DNA from: Oscillospiraceae bacterium
Lineage (GTDB): Bacteria; Bacillota; Clostridia; Oscillospirales; Oscillospiraceae
Length of the DNA: 64,000 bases
Direction of reading: 5' to 3'
Assembly (NCBI GenBank): GCA_009780175.1
Contig: WRAO01000012.1
Coordinates: 1 to 64,000 of the forward strand
Numbering within the stretch: the first letter of the stretch is position 1; each line of letters opens with the position of its first letter. The notes below the pieces were generated by a model. It searched no databases and was not told the origin of the DNA. It saw only the letters and a program-made list of their open reading frames with translations. Positions 42,771 through 51,708 of the stretch are shown piece after piece. Position numbers and translations under genes: made by a program.

Positions 42771-45278
42771 CTAGTCTAGCGTTACGGTCCGGGAAAGGAT
42801 GGTGAGGGCGAAGAGCCAGGCGGCCATGTAGTAGAACAGATTTACGGAGCTGGCGACTTCCGCGGCGTCTGTCCAGAAGAAGCTGAGCAGGAACACCAGC
42901 CCGATCACGGAGGAGGCGATACTGAGGATGGTGTTGCGGATGACGGCGCTCCGGAGCCGTTTTCCGCCGATGATGACGTCTGCCAGAGGGCGCAGGCCTT
43001 CTCTGTGGAGGACGGCGAAGGGGCGGGCTCTCTCGTCTGGCTCTTGTTTGCTGAGTTCGTAGCGCTCCTCGTAGGTGAGGAAGTCGATTTTGTCTGTGGT
43101 GATGTGGAACTTGTTTTGGAGCATCATGGGTGTGATGTTGAAGTCTCTGACGGCGAAGAGGGGTTTGATCTTTGTCTGAAGCAGGCTCACCAAAGCGTCC
43201 ATGACGGAGGCTTGGGGGGCGTAGTTGATGGCGAAGACGCCTACTAGCTCGCCATTCATCGCGACAAAGACGGCGTTTTTGAGGTTGAGTTCCTGCGGCA
43301 GGCGAACGCCCATGAGGTTCATAAAGCTGGCGCAGCCCACGATGACGTCTTCATGGCCGATTTTGGCGCCGATGCCGCCGCTGTCGTAGCAGACCAGATC
43401 GTCTACGGGGATCGCGTCGAGTTCCTCTTTTCGCAGAATGTCTTCAAAGACTTCCGCGAGGCCCGACTTTGCCTCTATAATGAGGCTGCTGGTGTAGACT
43501 AGGACGCGCTCTTGTTCCGCGTCTGACGCGAGGAGGATTTTGACGCCGCTGAGCGACATTGTGCCTGTGGGGAATACGTCTTTGTCGGTGATGATGAGGC
43601 CTTTGGCGGCGGTTACTTCCATCGCCCCGCCCCAGCCGGCGATGGCCGCGCCTACTTTTGCCAGTTTGCGCGCTAGCATCGCATAGGGTACGCCGTAGGC
43701 CATGAGCGCGGTGAAGGATGCGCTGATTAGGGTCATGGCGGAGAAATAGTGGAGCACGTTCCAAAAGGTGAGTTCTCCTTCGCCGCCGAAGGCCGCGAGG
43801 AGGGCGAACACCGCCGACATGACAAGGAGGAGCGGCGTGACGATGCTGTAGGCGTATTCCGAAAAGTCGATCTGTTCTGTTTTGCGGACGAAGCCTTCGA
43901 GTTCGCCTTTGGCTTTTGAGAGGGTGTACTCCCCTTTTGTCTCATCCCATTTACTGGTGACTACGTAGGGGTTGGAGCCGATGACGGCTGCGCGGAGGGA
44001 TATTTTCATCGCGGTGCGGGTACTCTTGATGCCGAGCAAAGCCGCGCCGAGGGCGAAGGTTACTACGGCGGCGTAGGGCAGGGCGCGGTCTGTGACGCCG
44101 ACTTGGAGGACGCGTATGGCGTCTAGGATGGAGACGAGGGCCGCGATTGTCACTAAGGTTTCAGCGCCCATGCGGCGGCGGAAGATGTCTAATACCCCTG
44201 TGGTGAGGACTTCCGCTGTGAGGAACATGGCGAAGAGTTGCAGGATGAGGAGCGCCGCGGTGAGGCCGCCGATAGTACTTAAAAACCATGGGAGGTTCCA
44301 GCCCGCGTCTCCGAGGCCGGTGAAGAGGAGCATGAGCAGGGCCAGCAAAATCGCACCCATACCGCGGAGTTGGTATCCGCCGAGGCCTCTGCCATACCGT
44401 CCGGCGGCTTGTTGGGGGCGGAGATTGTCCGGGAGGAGGTCCGCGTCGTCGTAGCGGCCGTCGAGTTCGTGCGCGTCTAAGTCTTCTCGTTTTCCGCGCG
44501 GCCTCAGAAAATTGGTAATACGGCTGAGGAGGCTGCTGTTGTCTTCTTCTGGTTCACTGAGCTCCGCTTCCACTTCTTCCAGGCGGGCGGCGAATTCTTC
44601 GACCCGGGTTTGATCGGCGTATGCGTACGCATCACCTTCCCTGCCGGCGGCTGATGTGATATCTGAAGCAAACTCACGCTCTGAGGATGCCGGAAATGGG
44701 ATGGATACCACCTGCCCCGGCTCTAATTTTTGGCGGCGCACGGGTTCTACCACTTGCTCCGGTATGGCTTGTCCTGTCGGGAGTCTGGTGGGGACGGGCG
44801 TGCTCAGTTCTACAGGCGTGACGGTGGGTAATTGGATTGTCTCTTCGGACGCCTCCTGGAACACCGGAAACACAAACTCTTCCACTTCCGCCACATCGAC
44901 CTTCGGGAGTTGGATCGTCTCTTCAATCGGTTGCGCGGGAGCAGGCGTTATGAACTCCGCCTCCGGCAAATCAACTTTCGGCAATTGGATCGTCGGCTCC
45001 GCGGCGGGCGGCGGGAAAATCTCCTCCGGCAAGATTACCGGTGTCAGTGGGCGTATTGGCTCGTCTATCACGGGCGGCGTGTATGACAAAACAGAGGTCG
45101 CCTCCCCTGGCGCCTCATTTTGGACTTCACGCAAGGTTTCCGCTAGGATCTGCTCGGCTTTGCGGTCCAGTTCTTCTTTTGACGTTTTCTTGTCCCCTTG
45201 GATAAAGGCCGCGCCTTTGTATTCCGCCAGAATGGCCTCTAGGGTAAAGTCGTCTTGTCCTTGTGGTTTGTCACTCAT
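42771..45278 (-). CDS. degenerate P-type-ATPase-like membrane protein
   Basis: An 835-aa protein. The first 290 residues are acidic, Pro/Glu-rich and contain repeated EETIQLPKVD-type units. About eight TM helices follow, in the 4+2+2 pattern of P1-type ATPases. After the third pair comes GGAMEVTAAKGLIITDKDVF PTGT, where P-type pumps have the phosphorylation motif DKTGT; here it reads DKD (first D about 565). Later segments align with the nucleotide domain (HEDVIVGCASFMNLMGV) and with the helix before TGD (GELVGVFAINYAPQ), but TGDN and GDGxNDxP are absent, as is any CPx motif. It is therefore probably a pump-like pseudoenzyme. ATG 45278 was chosen; GTGs lie just upstream. Confidence 0.75.
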   Translation of the reverse strand: MSDKPQGQDDFTLEAILAEYKGAAFIQGDKKTSKEELDRKAEQILAETLREVQNEAPGEATSVLSYTPPVIDEPIRPLTPVILPEEIFPPPAAEPTIQLPKVDLPEAEFITPAPAQPIEETIQLPKVDVAEVEEFVFPVFQEASEETIQLPTVTPVELSTPVPTRLPTGQAIPEQVVEPVRRQKLEPGQVVSIPFPASSEREFASDITSAAGREGDAYAYADQTRVEEFAARLEEVEAELSEPEEDNSSLLSRITNFLRPRGKREDLDAHELDGRYDDADLLPDNLRPQQAAGRYGRGLGGYQLRGMGAILLALLMLLFTGLGDAGWNLPWFLSTIGGLTAALLILQLFAMFLTAEVLTTGVLDIFRRRMGAETLVTIAALVSILDAIRVLQVGVTDRALPYAAVVTFALGAALLGIKSTRTAMKISLRAAVIGSNPYVVTSKWDETKGEYTLSKAKGELEGFVRKTEQIDFSEYAYSIVTPLLLVMSAVFALLAAFGGEGELTFWNVLHYFSAMTLISASFTALMAYGVPYAMLARKLAKVGAAIAGWGGAMEVTAAKGLIITDKDVFPTGTMSLSGVKILLASDAEQERVLVYTSSLIIEAKSGLAEVFEDILRKEELDAIPVDDLVCYDSGGIGAKIGHEDVIVGCASFMNLMGVRLPQELNLKNAVFVAMNGELVGVFAINYAPQASVMDALVSLLQTKIKPLFAVRDFNITPMMLQNKFHITTDKIDFLTYEERYELSKQEPDERARPFAVLHREGLRPLADVIIGGKRLRSAVIRNTILSIASSVIGLVFLLSFFWTDAAEVASSVNLFYYMAAWLFALTILSRTVTLD

Positions 45279-45304
45279 CGCATTCACCACTCATCATGAT
45301 GTCG

Positions 45305-46135
45305 TTATTTGCTCGTTCTCTGCCGCATGGTTTCGTAGAGCATCAGCGCCGCTGAGACGGAGGCGTTGAGGGAGCTCATCTTCCCTGTCATGGGGATGTT
45401 GACGAGGAAATCGCAGTGTTCGGTAACTAGGCGTCCCAGTCCGTCTCCTTCGCTGCCGATGACGAGGGCTAGGGGGCCGGTTAGGTCGGTGTCCCACATG
45501 GATTTTTCGCCTTCCATCGCGGCGCCGTAGATCCAGAGGCCTGCTTGTTGGAGCGTTTTTATCGCCGCGGTGAGGTTTGGGACTCTCGCTACCAGCATAT
45601 GATTCACCGCGCCCGCCGAGGTCTTTTGCACGATGGGCGTGATGCCGGCGCTGCGCCGCTTCGGAATGATGATCCCATGCGCGCCCGCCGCCTCCGCGGT
45701 GCGGATGATGGCGCCGAGATTGTGGGGGTCGGAGAGTTCGTCGCATAGGACTACGAGGGGTGTTTCGCCGCGCTCCGCGGCGAGGGCTAGGATGTCTTCG
45801 ATCTCGCAATATGCCTTGACTGCGGCGAGGGCTAGGACGCCTTGGTGGGTCTGGTTTAGGCTCATTGCGTCTAGGCGGCGGCGGTCTACGTCTACTACGA
45901 CGGAGCCGGCTTCGCGCGCGCGGGAGGCGATGTGGCGGAGGGCGGCGTCAATGTCGCCTTTGGCGATGTAGACTTTGTCCAGCGTCATCCCGGCGTCTAG
46001 GGCTTCCAGCACGGCGTTTCGGCCTAGGATTAGGCCTTCGTCCAGTTTGTCTCGGAATTCTTCTTTTTCTATTGTGAGGCCTTCTGGCCTGACATGGCGA
46101 GGGGCTTGGCCTCGGTTTCTATCGCGTTTATCCAT
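45305..46135 (-). CDS. rlmB: 23S rRNA 2'-O-methyltransferase RlmB (TrmH/SpoU family)
   Basis: A 276-aa SPOUT methyltransferase. A basic N-terminal extension (about 1-30) precedes the substrate-binding domain (ILGRNAVLEALDAG). The knotted SAM-binding domain has the three SpoU motifs: LSDPHNLGAIIRTAEAAG, LVIGSEGDGLGRLV and IPMTGKMSSLNASVSAALML. Expected target is G2251 of 23S rRNA, though other rRNA or tRNA targets occur in the family. It begins 3 nt after the metK stop. Confidence 0.92.
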   Translation of the reverse strand: MDKRDRNRGQAPRHVRPEGLTIEKEEFRDKLDEGLILGRNAVLEALDAGMTLDKVYIAKGDIDAALRHIASRAREAGSVVVDVDRRRLDAMSLNQTHQGVLALAAVKAYCEIEDILALAAERGETPLVVLCDELSDPHNLGAIIRTAEAAGAHGIIIPKRRSAGITPIVQKTSAGAVNHMLVARVPNLTAAIKTLQQAGLWIYGAAMEGEKSMWDTDLTGPLALVIGSEGDGLGRLVTEHCDFLVNIPMTGKMSSLNASVSAALMLYETMRQRTSK

Positions 46136-46138
46136 GGC

Positions 46139-47323
46139 TTACAAATAGGCCGCTAGGCGCTCTGCCATGTCGGTCTTCTCCCAGGGTAGGTCTAGGTCTG
46201 GGCGGCCGAAGTGGCCGTAGGCGGCTGTTTGGCGGTAGATGGGGCGACGTAGGTCGAGGTGGCGGATGATGGCGGCTGGACGGAGGTCGAACTCTTTTTG
46301 GATGATTTCGACCAGTTTGCCATCGTCTATCTTGCCTGTGCCGTCTGTGTTTAGGTAGACGGAGACAGGCCGCGCTACGCCGATGGCGTAGGCTACTTCG
46401 ATGAGGCATTTCCGGGCGAGGCCGGCGGCTACGATGTTTTTCGCGACGTAACGCGCCATATAGGCGCCGGAGCGGTCTACTTTGGTCGGGTCTTTGCCGC
46501 TGAAGCAGCCGCCGCCGTGGCCGCCGTGGCCGCCGTAGGTGTCTACAATGATCTTGCGGCCTGTGAGGCCGGAGTCTCCGACGGGGCCGCCGGTGACGAA
46601 GCGTCCGGTGGGGTTTACGTAGATTGCTGTGTTTTTGTCGATCAGCTTGGACGGCAGGCTTTTTTCAATGACAGAGGTCCGCACGGCGCGGCGGAGTTCT
46701 TCCAGTTCTACGGTCGGGTCGTGTTGGGTGGAAACTACGATGGCGGCGATGCGTTCGATCTCTCCGCTGTCGCCGTATTCTACGGAGACTTGGCTTTTCC
46801 CGTCTGGGCGGACGAAGGGCAGTTCGCCGCTTTTGCGCACCTCAGCCAATCTCCGAGATAGGTTGTGGGCATAAGCGAGAGACGCGGGCATGAGCTCTTT
46901 TGTCTCGTCACAGGCGAAGCCGAACATCATGCCTTGGTCGCCGGCGCCGACTTTGTCTAGCTCGTCTTCGCTGCCAAACTCACGGGCTTCTGTGGCGGCG
47001 TTTACGCCTTGGGCGATGTCTGGGCTTTGCTCGTCTATGCTGGTCATTACCGCGCAGGAAGACGCGTCGAAGCCGAATTCGGGTTTGTTGTAGCCGATTT
47101 CGCGGACGGTTTCGCGGACTACTTTGGGAATGTCTACGTAACAATTGGTGCTGATTTCGCCCATGACGAAGACGAGTCCTGTGGTGCAGACAGTCTCGCA
47201 GGCCACACGCGCTGTGGGGTCTTGTTCTAGGATACTGTCCAGCACGGCGTCTGAGATTTGGTCGCAGATTTTGTCTGGATGTCCTTCCGTTACGGATTCG
47301 GATGTAAAAACTCGATTTGCCAT
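46139..47323 (-). CDS. metK: S-adenosylmethionine synthetase
   Basis: A 394-aa enzyme making SAM from methionine and ATP. Motifs: [40 protein letters not shown] and the P-loop-like [20 protein letters not shown]. Length is normal. There is no SAM riboswitch between its promoter and start (the leader is only about 40 nt). It heads a cluster with rlmB, a SAM-using methyltransferase. Confidence 0.97.
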   Translation of the reverse strand: MANRVFTSESVTEGHPDKICDQISDAVLDSILEQDPTARVACETVCTTGLVFVMGEISTNCYVDIPKVVRETVREIGYNKPEFGFDASSCAVMTSIDEQSPDIAQGVNAATEAREFGSEDELDKVGAGDQGMMFGFACDETKELMPASLAYAHNLSRRLAEVRKSGELPFVRPDGKSQVSVEYGDSGEIERIAAIVVSTQHDPTVELEELRRAVRTSVIEKSLPSKLIDKNTAIYVNPTGRFVTGGPVGDSGLTGRKIIVDTYGGHGGHGGGCFSGKDPTKVDRSGAYMARYVAKNIVAAGLARKCLIEVAYAIGVARPVSVYLNTDGTGKIDDGKLVEIIQKEFDLRPAAIIRHLDLRRPIYRQTAAYGHFGRPDLDLPWEKTDMAERLAAYL

Positions 47324-47364
47324 ATCGATGAGTCCTCTCTGTTTGTACTATGTTAACTTTTTTT

Positions 47365-47393
47365 ATTATAACACACCTTGTCTACTAGCTCAA
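47365..47393 (-). promoter_or_regulatory. sigma-A promoter of metK
   Basis: Minus strand: TTGAGC (47388-47393), a 17-bp spacer and a perfect TATAAT (47365-47370). Confidence 0.8.
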
Positions 47394-47419
47394 CGACATA
47401 TTTTTCGCTTTCTTTTTTC

Positions 47420-47448
47420 TGGACTTTTTCGTTTGGCTGCGGTACACT
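47420..47448 (+). promoter_or_regulatory. possible promoter of the rhomboid-like gene
   Basis: TGGACT (47420-47425), a 17-bp spacer and TACACT (47443-47448), 35 nt before the ATG. Moderate match only. Confidence 0.45.
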
Positions 47449-47482
47449 GTCTCTATTCGCAACTGCTTTCGGGAGGTTCTTC

Positions 47483-48349
47483 ATGCGTTTGATTGATCGT
47501 TTTTGTGCCCGTTTTCCAGGTTTTGGGATTCCGCATCTGATTAAATTTATTGTCTTTGGTACGGGTCTGGTTTATATCTTTGTACACATTGCCCATGAAA
47601 CCGGACTTCTTCTTTGGCTTATCTTCTCCCCTGCCGATATCATGAACGGTCAGGTTTGGCGCTTGTTTTCGTTTATCTTTGTCCCCTCACAGAGTAATCC
47701 GGTTTGGTTTGCGATTTCCCTGTATGTTGCCTATATGCTCGGCACTAATTTAGAGCGGCTTTGGGGAACGGCGAAGTTTAATCTGTTTATCCTGTCGAAC
47801 ATCCTCATCCTCGCGGGCGCTGGAATGGTCGTGCATTTTGTTGATCCTTCCCTTTCCGGGGCAACAACCTTCTTTGTAAGCGGATATTTTGTTCAGACAT
47901 TTCTTATTTTTGCTTTCATCACATTGGCACATGATTCTACGTTCAACCTCTACTTTGTTCTCCCCATTCGGGCCAGTTTGATTGGACTGATTTTTGGCGG
48001 AGCACTCATTTATGAGATGTTTTTCGGCCCCGTATTTCCACTTTTCTTTCCGCTCAACTTCCTCCCCTTCGTGCTGTTGATTCCCTATCTACTCTTCTGC
48101 GGAGAGTCCTTATTCCGCCACGTCGGCTCTTCTCGTCCACGGACCAACAACGCAACCGTAATCAACTTCCATCGCGCGAAATCAAAAATCGAGCGTGAAC
48201 AACGGGCGAAGTCGTATAATCGCAAATGCGAGGTTTGCGGCAAGACGGATACGGATTATCCGAATATGGAGTTCCGGTATTGTTCGCGGTGTAATGGGTA
48301 TCATTGTTTCTGTATGGATCATATTAATAACCACACGCATTTTCAGTAG
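47483..48349 (+). CDS. rhomboid-like membrane protein with C-terminal zinc ribbon
   Basis: A 288-aa protein from ATG 47483, with GGGAGG 6 nt upstream. About six TM helices show the rhomboid-like order (WRLFSFIFVPSQSNPVWFAI, GTNLERLWGTAKFNLFIL, YFVLPIRASLIGLIFGGAL). However, no G-x-S-G catalytic serine is seen; GATTFFVSGYF sits at about that place. It is probably a non-proteolytic rhomboid-fold protein. The C-terminus carries a zinc-ribbon-like Cys/His set (CEVCGKTD, YCSRCNGYHCFCMDHINNH). Divergent from metK. Function unknown. Confidence 0.8.
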   Translation: MRLIDRFCARFPGFGIPHLIKFIVFGTGLVYIFVHIAHETGLLLWLIFSPADIMNGQVWRLFSFIFVPSQSNPVWFAISLYVAYMLGTNLERLWGTAKFNLFILSNILILAGAGMVVHFVDPSLSGATTFFVSGYFVQTFLIFAFITLAHDSTFNLYFVLPIRASLIGLIFGGALIYEMFFGPVFPLFFPLNFLPFVLLIPYLLFCGESLFRHVGSSRPRTNNATVINFHRAKSKIEREQRAKSYNRKCEVCGKTDTDYPNMEFRYCSRCNGYHCFCMDHINNHTHFQ

Positions 48350-48357
48350 ATAAACAG

Positions 48358-48449
48358 GGCCCTCCGCAATGCGGAAGGCCTTGTTTTTTGTGTGGGGGGC
48401 GTATGATTCCTCCGCGACGCGGAGGGCCTTGTTTTTTGTGTGGGGGGCG
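48358..48449 (+). terminator. tandemly duplicated terminator
   Basis: Two hairpins, GGCC(C)TCCGC...GCGGA(A)GGCC (48358-48380) and CCTCCGC-GAC-GCGGAGG (48409-48425), are each followed by a TTGTTTTTT tract. An exact 25-bp direct repeat (48377-48401 and 48425-48449, offset 48) includes the T tract, showing that the unit was duplicated. Confidence 0.88.
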
Positions 48450-48456
48450 CATATTT

Positions 48457-49212
48457 TTATTTACAGAAAATTACGATCGCGTCTCGCAGGAAGATTGCCG
48501 CGCCTGGGGCGACTTTGTCGTAGTGGGCGGTGAAGCGCGGGTCGTCTACGTACATCTGGGCGACGCCGATGTGGGCCTCGGGGCTGTACGTGGGCCAGAA
48601 ATGGCAGAGCCATTCTTTGTGCAGGGCGGCGGTTTTTTGCGCGCGTGCGCTGGCTGGGTCCCCTTCCGCGAAGGCCGCTTTGAGGGTTTCGTTGATTTCC
48701 TCTGACAGGCGTTCTACCTCGGCATATTGGGATTCGGTCATCCCCTGTAGTTTGGCGTTGGATTGGTTGACGGTTTCGTCGCCGTATTGGGCGCGGATTT
48801 CCTCGCCGTAGGTTTTCTCGTTTTCGTTGACTTTTTCTTGCAGGAAGCCTTCGAATTTTTCTTTGTCGCTCATGTTGGTTTCTCCTTTCATGGTGCGGAT
48901 GGTTTTTTCTACGTTTCGGATCAGCATATCCAACTGGGCGCGTTTGACCCAGAGGGCCGCGAGGTGGCTTTGCAGCGCTGTTTGACCGTCAAATCCTTCG
49001 GCCGATAGGATTTGTTTGATCTCGTCCAGCGGGATGTCCAATTCGCGGAAGAAGAGGATTTGTTGGAGGCGATCTACCTCTGCGGGGCCGTAGACGCGGT
49101 ATCCGTTTGTGGTCTGGCGGGTCGGTGATAGGAGGCTGCGTTCGTCGTAATAGCGTAAGGTCCTCGTGCTCACACCTGCCAGTTTTGCCAGTTTGTTGAT
49201 CGTGTACTCCAT
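48457..49212 (-). CDS. MerR-family regulator with TipAS effector domain
   Basis: A 251-aa regulator from ATG 49212, with GAGGAGGG upstream. The N-terminal MerR winged helix (about 1-70) is MEYTINKLAKLAGVSTRTLR followed by YYDERSLLSP; a dimerisation helix follows. The C-terminal TipAS-type domain (about 110-250; EGFLQEKVNENEKTYGEEIR and WLCHFWPTYSPEAHIGVAQM) binds structurally diverse, often thiopeptide, antibiotics in TipA. It probably activates its own promoter, which has the characteristic 19-bp spacer. No efflux gene is adjacent. Confidence 0.92.
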   Translation of the reverse strand: MEYTINKLAKLAGVSTRTLRYYDERSLLSPTRQTTNGYRVYGPAEVDRLQQILFFRELDIPLDEIKQILSAEGFDGQTALQSHLAALWVKRAQLDMLIRNVEKTIRTMKGETNMSDKEKFEGFLQEKVNENEKTYGEEIRAQYGDETVNQSNAKLQGMTESQYAEVERLSEEINETLKAAFAEGDPASARAQKTAALHKEWLCHFWPTYSPEAHIGVAQMYVDDPRFTAHYDKVAPGAAIFLRDAIVIFCK

Positions 49213-49235
49213 GGTTTTCCCTCCTCTCTGTACAC

Positions 49236-49268
49236 AGTATAAACCTTGACGCAGCGGCAATGTCAAGG
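49236..49268 (-). promoter_or_regulatory. MerR-type promoter (19-bp spacer) with dyad operator
   Basis: Minus strand: TTGACA (49261-49266), a 19-bp spacer and TATACT (49236-49241). CCTTGAC (49244-49250) and GTCAAGG (49262-49268) form a perfect 7-bp dyad in and over the spacer. An over-long spacer with an internal dyad is the hallmark of promoters that MerR proteins activate by untwisting DNA. Confidence 0.85.
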
Positions 49269-49280
49269 GGTTTTGTAAAT

Positions 49281-49312
49281 AAAAATACCCTCTCCGATTG
49301 GAGAGGGTATTT
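49281..49312 (-). terminator. terminator of the serC-serA operon
   Basis: AAATACCCTCTCC / GGAGAGGGTATTT with a 4-nt loop, followed on the minus strand by TTATTT. Confidence 0.9.
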
Positions 49313-49322
49313 CGCAGCGAAT

Positions 49323-50486
49323 TTAGCCGATCACACGTATGCGGATGATGCCTTCTACGGCTTGCAGTTTTGCCGCCAGATCAGCGGTCACTGGGCCGTT
49401 GACGTCGATCATGCCGTAGCCGTATTGGCCTCTGGATTTTTCGACCATGCTCTCTACGCCGAGGCCGTTTTCGGCCAGGATCGCCAACACACCTTGGAGG
49501 ACGGCTGGGCTATTCTTGTGGATGAAGCACACTCTCACATGGCCGCCCCAGTCCATGTAGGCGTTGGGTAGGTTGACGCTGTTGATGATGTTGCCGTGTT
49601 CGAGGTAGGCTTTGATTTCGTCCGCCGCCATGACAGCGCAGTTGTCTTCACTCTCGGGCGTGGATGCGCCGAGGTGCGGGATCGCGATGACACCGGCCGC
49701 GCCGGCGGATTTTGCGGTTGGGAAGTCTGTTACGTAGCAGGCGACTTTGCCGTCTTTCAGGGCGGCGATGATATCGTCGTCATTGACCAATTCCGCGCGG
49801 GCCATGTTGATGACGCGGACGCCGTCTTTCATTTGGGCGATGGTTTTTTCGTTTACCATGCCGAGGGTGGCATCGGTCGCGGGGACGTGGAGGGTGATGT
49901 AGTCGCACTGTCTGAAGATGGCGTCTAGGCTCTCCACGTATTTTACTTTTGGGGAGAGGCGGCAGGCCGATTCGGTGGTGATGTAGGGGTCGTAACCGAG
50001 GACGTCCATGCCGAGTTCGACCGCGGCGTTTGCTGTTTTGTAGCCGATGGCGCCGAGGCCGACGACGCCGAGGGTTTTGCCGTAAATCTCGGGGCCGGTG
50101 TAGTTACTCTTACCTTTTTCTACGAGCTCCGCGACTGCCGGGTCGTCTTTGATCGTCTGCACCCAGTTCACGCCGCCGACAACATCACGCGCGGCGAGGA
50201 ACATGCTGCAGAGGACCAGTTCTTTGACGGCTTCGGCGTTTGCGCCGGGGGTGTTGAAGACTACGATCCCCTCTTCGGCGCAGCGGTCCAGCGGGATGTT
50301 GTTGACGCCGGCGCCGGCTCTCGCGATGCAGAGGAGTTCCGGATTGAATGTGTAATCGTGCATTTTTGTGCTGCGGACGAGGATGGCTTCCGGCGTTTCC
50401 AGTTCAGCGCCGATGGTGTATTTCTCTGGGGCCAGGCGCTCTGTGCCGTATTTCGAAATCTTGTCAAGGGTCTTTACATTATACAT
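49323..50486 (-). CDS. serA: D-3-phosphoglycerate dehydrogenase
   Basis: A 387-aa NAD-dependent enzyme, the first step of serine synthesis. The Rossmann motif is VVGLGAIGYKTANAAVELGM. Catalytic residues lie in the INMARAELVND and HLGASTPESEDNCA blocks. A C-terminal ACT domain (about 320-387; VRVCFIHKNSPAVLQGVLAI) suggests serine feedback. It starts 13 nt after the serC stop. Confidence 0.94.
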   Translation of the reverse strand: MYNVKTLDKISKYGTERLAPEKYTIGAELETPEAILVRSTKMHDYTFNPELLCIARAGAGVNNIPLDRCAEEGIVVFNTPGANAEAVKELVLCSMFLAARDVVGGVNWVQTIKDDPAVAELVEKGKSNYTGPEIYGKTLGVVGLGAIGYKTANAAVELGMDVLGYDPYITTESACRLSPKVKYVESLDAIFRQCDYITLHVPATDATLGMVNEKTIAQMKDGVRVINMARAELVNDDDIIAALKDGKVACYVTDFPTAKSAGAAGVIAIPHLGASTPESEDNCAVMAADEIKAYLEHGNIINSVNLPNAYMDWGGHVRVCFIHKNSPAVLQGVLAILAENGLGVESMVEKSRGQYGYGMIDVNGPVTADLAAKLQAVEGIIRIRVIG

Positions 50487-50499
50487 GTCTACTTCTCCC

Positions 50500-51585
50500 T
50501 TAGCGATTTTTGGTTTCGAACTCTTTCATGAACGCGACCAGTGCCTCTAGGCCTGCTTTCGGCATAGCGTTATAGATAGAAGCGCGCATGCCGCCGACGT
50601 TTCTGTGGCCTTTCAGGTTGCTCAGGCCCTTTTTCTCGGCTTCTTTGCAGAACGCGTTGTCGAGGTCTTCGTTGCCTGTGACGAAGGGAACGTTCATCAT
50701 GGAGCGGACTTCTTTCTGGACTGGGGATTTGTAGAACGTTGTCTCGTCCAGGTAATCATAGAGGACTTTTGCTTTCTCTACGTTCTTGGCTTGCATGCCT
50801 ACGAGGCCGCCTTCGGATTTGATCCATTTGAGCACGAGGCCGAGCATGTAGATGTTGTAGCAGGGCGGGGTGTTGTGCATGGAGTCCGCCTCAACCATGG
50901 CTTTGTAGCTCAGCATGGTCGGGGTTACGGGCAACTCGTTGCCGACGAGGTTTTTGTCAATGACGACGACGCCGAGGCCTGCCGGGGCCATGTTCTTCTG
51001 CGCGCCGGCGTAAATGAGGCCGTATTTCGATACGTCAACTGGCTTAGACAGGATGTTGGAGGACATATCGCAGACTAGGGGGACAGAGGCCTCGGGTATA
51101 TAGTCCCACTCGGTACCGTAGATGGTGTTGTTGGAGCAGTAATGGAAATAGGCCGCGTCTGGGCGCAGATTGAGGTCGGCTTGACGCGGGATGTAGGTGT
51201 GGTTTAGGTCCGCGCTGTCGCAGGCGATGTGGATGTCGCCGTATTTTTTGGCTTCTTTCATCGCCAGTTGGGAGAAGTTGCCGGTGACGGCGTAGTCCGC
51301 TTTTCCGGTTGTGCCGATGAGGTTCATCGGCACCATGGCGAACTGCATCCAGGCGCCGCCGGGCAGGAAAAGGGCTTCGTGTGTCTCGGGAATACCCATG
51401 ACCTCTTTCAAAAGCGCCTTTGTCTCCTCAAAAATCGCGAGGAAGTCTTTGCTGCGATGGCTCATCTCCATGACGGAAGTACCGGAACCACCGAAGTTTA
51501 GCAGCTCTGACGCCGCTTGTTTGAGGACTGACTCTGGCAACATGGAAGGACCGGCTGAAAAATTGTATATCCGCTCTGTGAACAT
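50500..51585 (-). CDS. serC: phosphoserine aminotransferase
   Basis: A 361-aa PLP enzyme making phosphoserine from 3-phosphohydroxypyruvate. The N-terminus RIYNFSAGPSMLPESVL, the PLP lysine in LIYAGAQKNMAPAGLG and the C-terminal GHRNVGGMRASIYNAMP are conserved. I chose ATG 51585 (GAAAGGG upstream at a good distance) over ATG 51594. First gene of serC-serA; serB is not in view. Confidence 0.96.
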   Translation of the reverse strand: MFTERIYNFSAGPSMLPESVLKQAASELLNFGGSGTSVMEMSHRSKDFLAIFEETKALLKEVMGIPETHEALFLPGGAWMQFAMVPMNLIGTTGKADYAVTGNFSQLAMKEAKKYGDIHIACDSADLNHTYIPRQADLNLRPDAAYFHYCSNNTIYGTEWDYIPEASVPLVCDMSSNILSKPVDVSKYGLIYAGAQKNMAPAGLGVVVIDKNLVGNELPVTPTMLSYKAMVEADSMHNTPPCYNIYMLGLVLKWIKSEGGLVGMQAKNVEKAKVLYDYLDETTFYKSPVQKEVRSMMNVPFVTGNEDLDNAFCKEAEKKGLSNLKGHRNVGGMRASIYNAMPKAGLEALVAFMKEFETKNR

Positions 51586-51617
51586 GATTTCCATCCCTTT
51601 CTTTATTTAATTAGCTC

Positions 51618-51646
51618 ATTATAGTCCACTTCAGTCTGCTTGTAAA
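51618..51646 (-). promoter_or_regulatory. sigma-A promoter of serC-serA
   Basis: Minus strand: TTTACA (51641-51646), a 17-bp spacer and TATAAT (51618-51623), about 35 nt before serC. No T-box or riboswitch is seen. Confidence 0.85.
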
Positions 51647-51708
51647 TAGAAGATTGCACATTCTACTATTCTTCCCTATGCTGCATCGCTTGGGTTCCTA
51701 TCGTTTGT

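Noticed and set aside
44656..45369. 237-codon plus-strand frame rich in Ser/Gly/Thr
   Set aside because: Antisense to the repetitive N-terminus of the P-type-like protein; the low-complexity product reflects the Pro/Glu codons on the other strand.
47324..47364. SAM riboswitch upstream of metK
   Set aside because: Only about 40 nt lie between the promoter and the start codon, and no SAM-I or SAM-II motif is present.
51586..51708. T-box upstream of serC (or cysS)
   Set aside because: No T-box sequence or specifier loop; the leaders are short.
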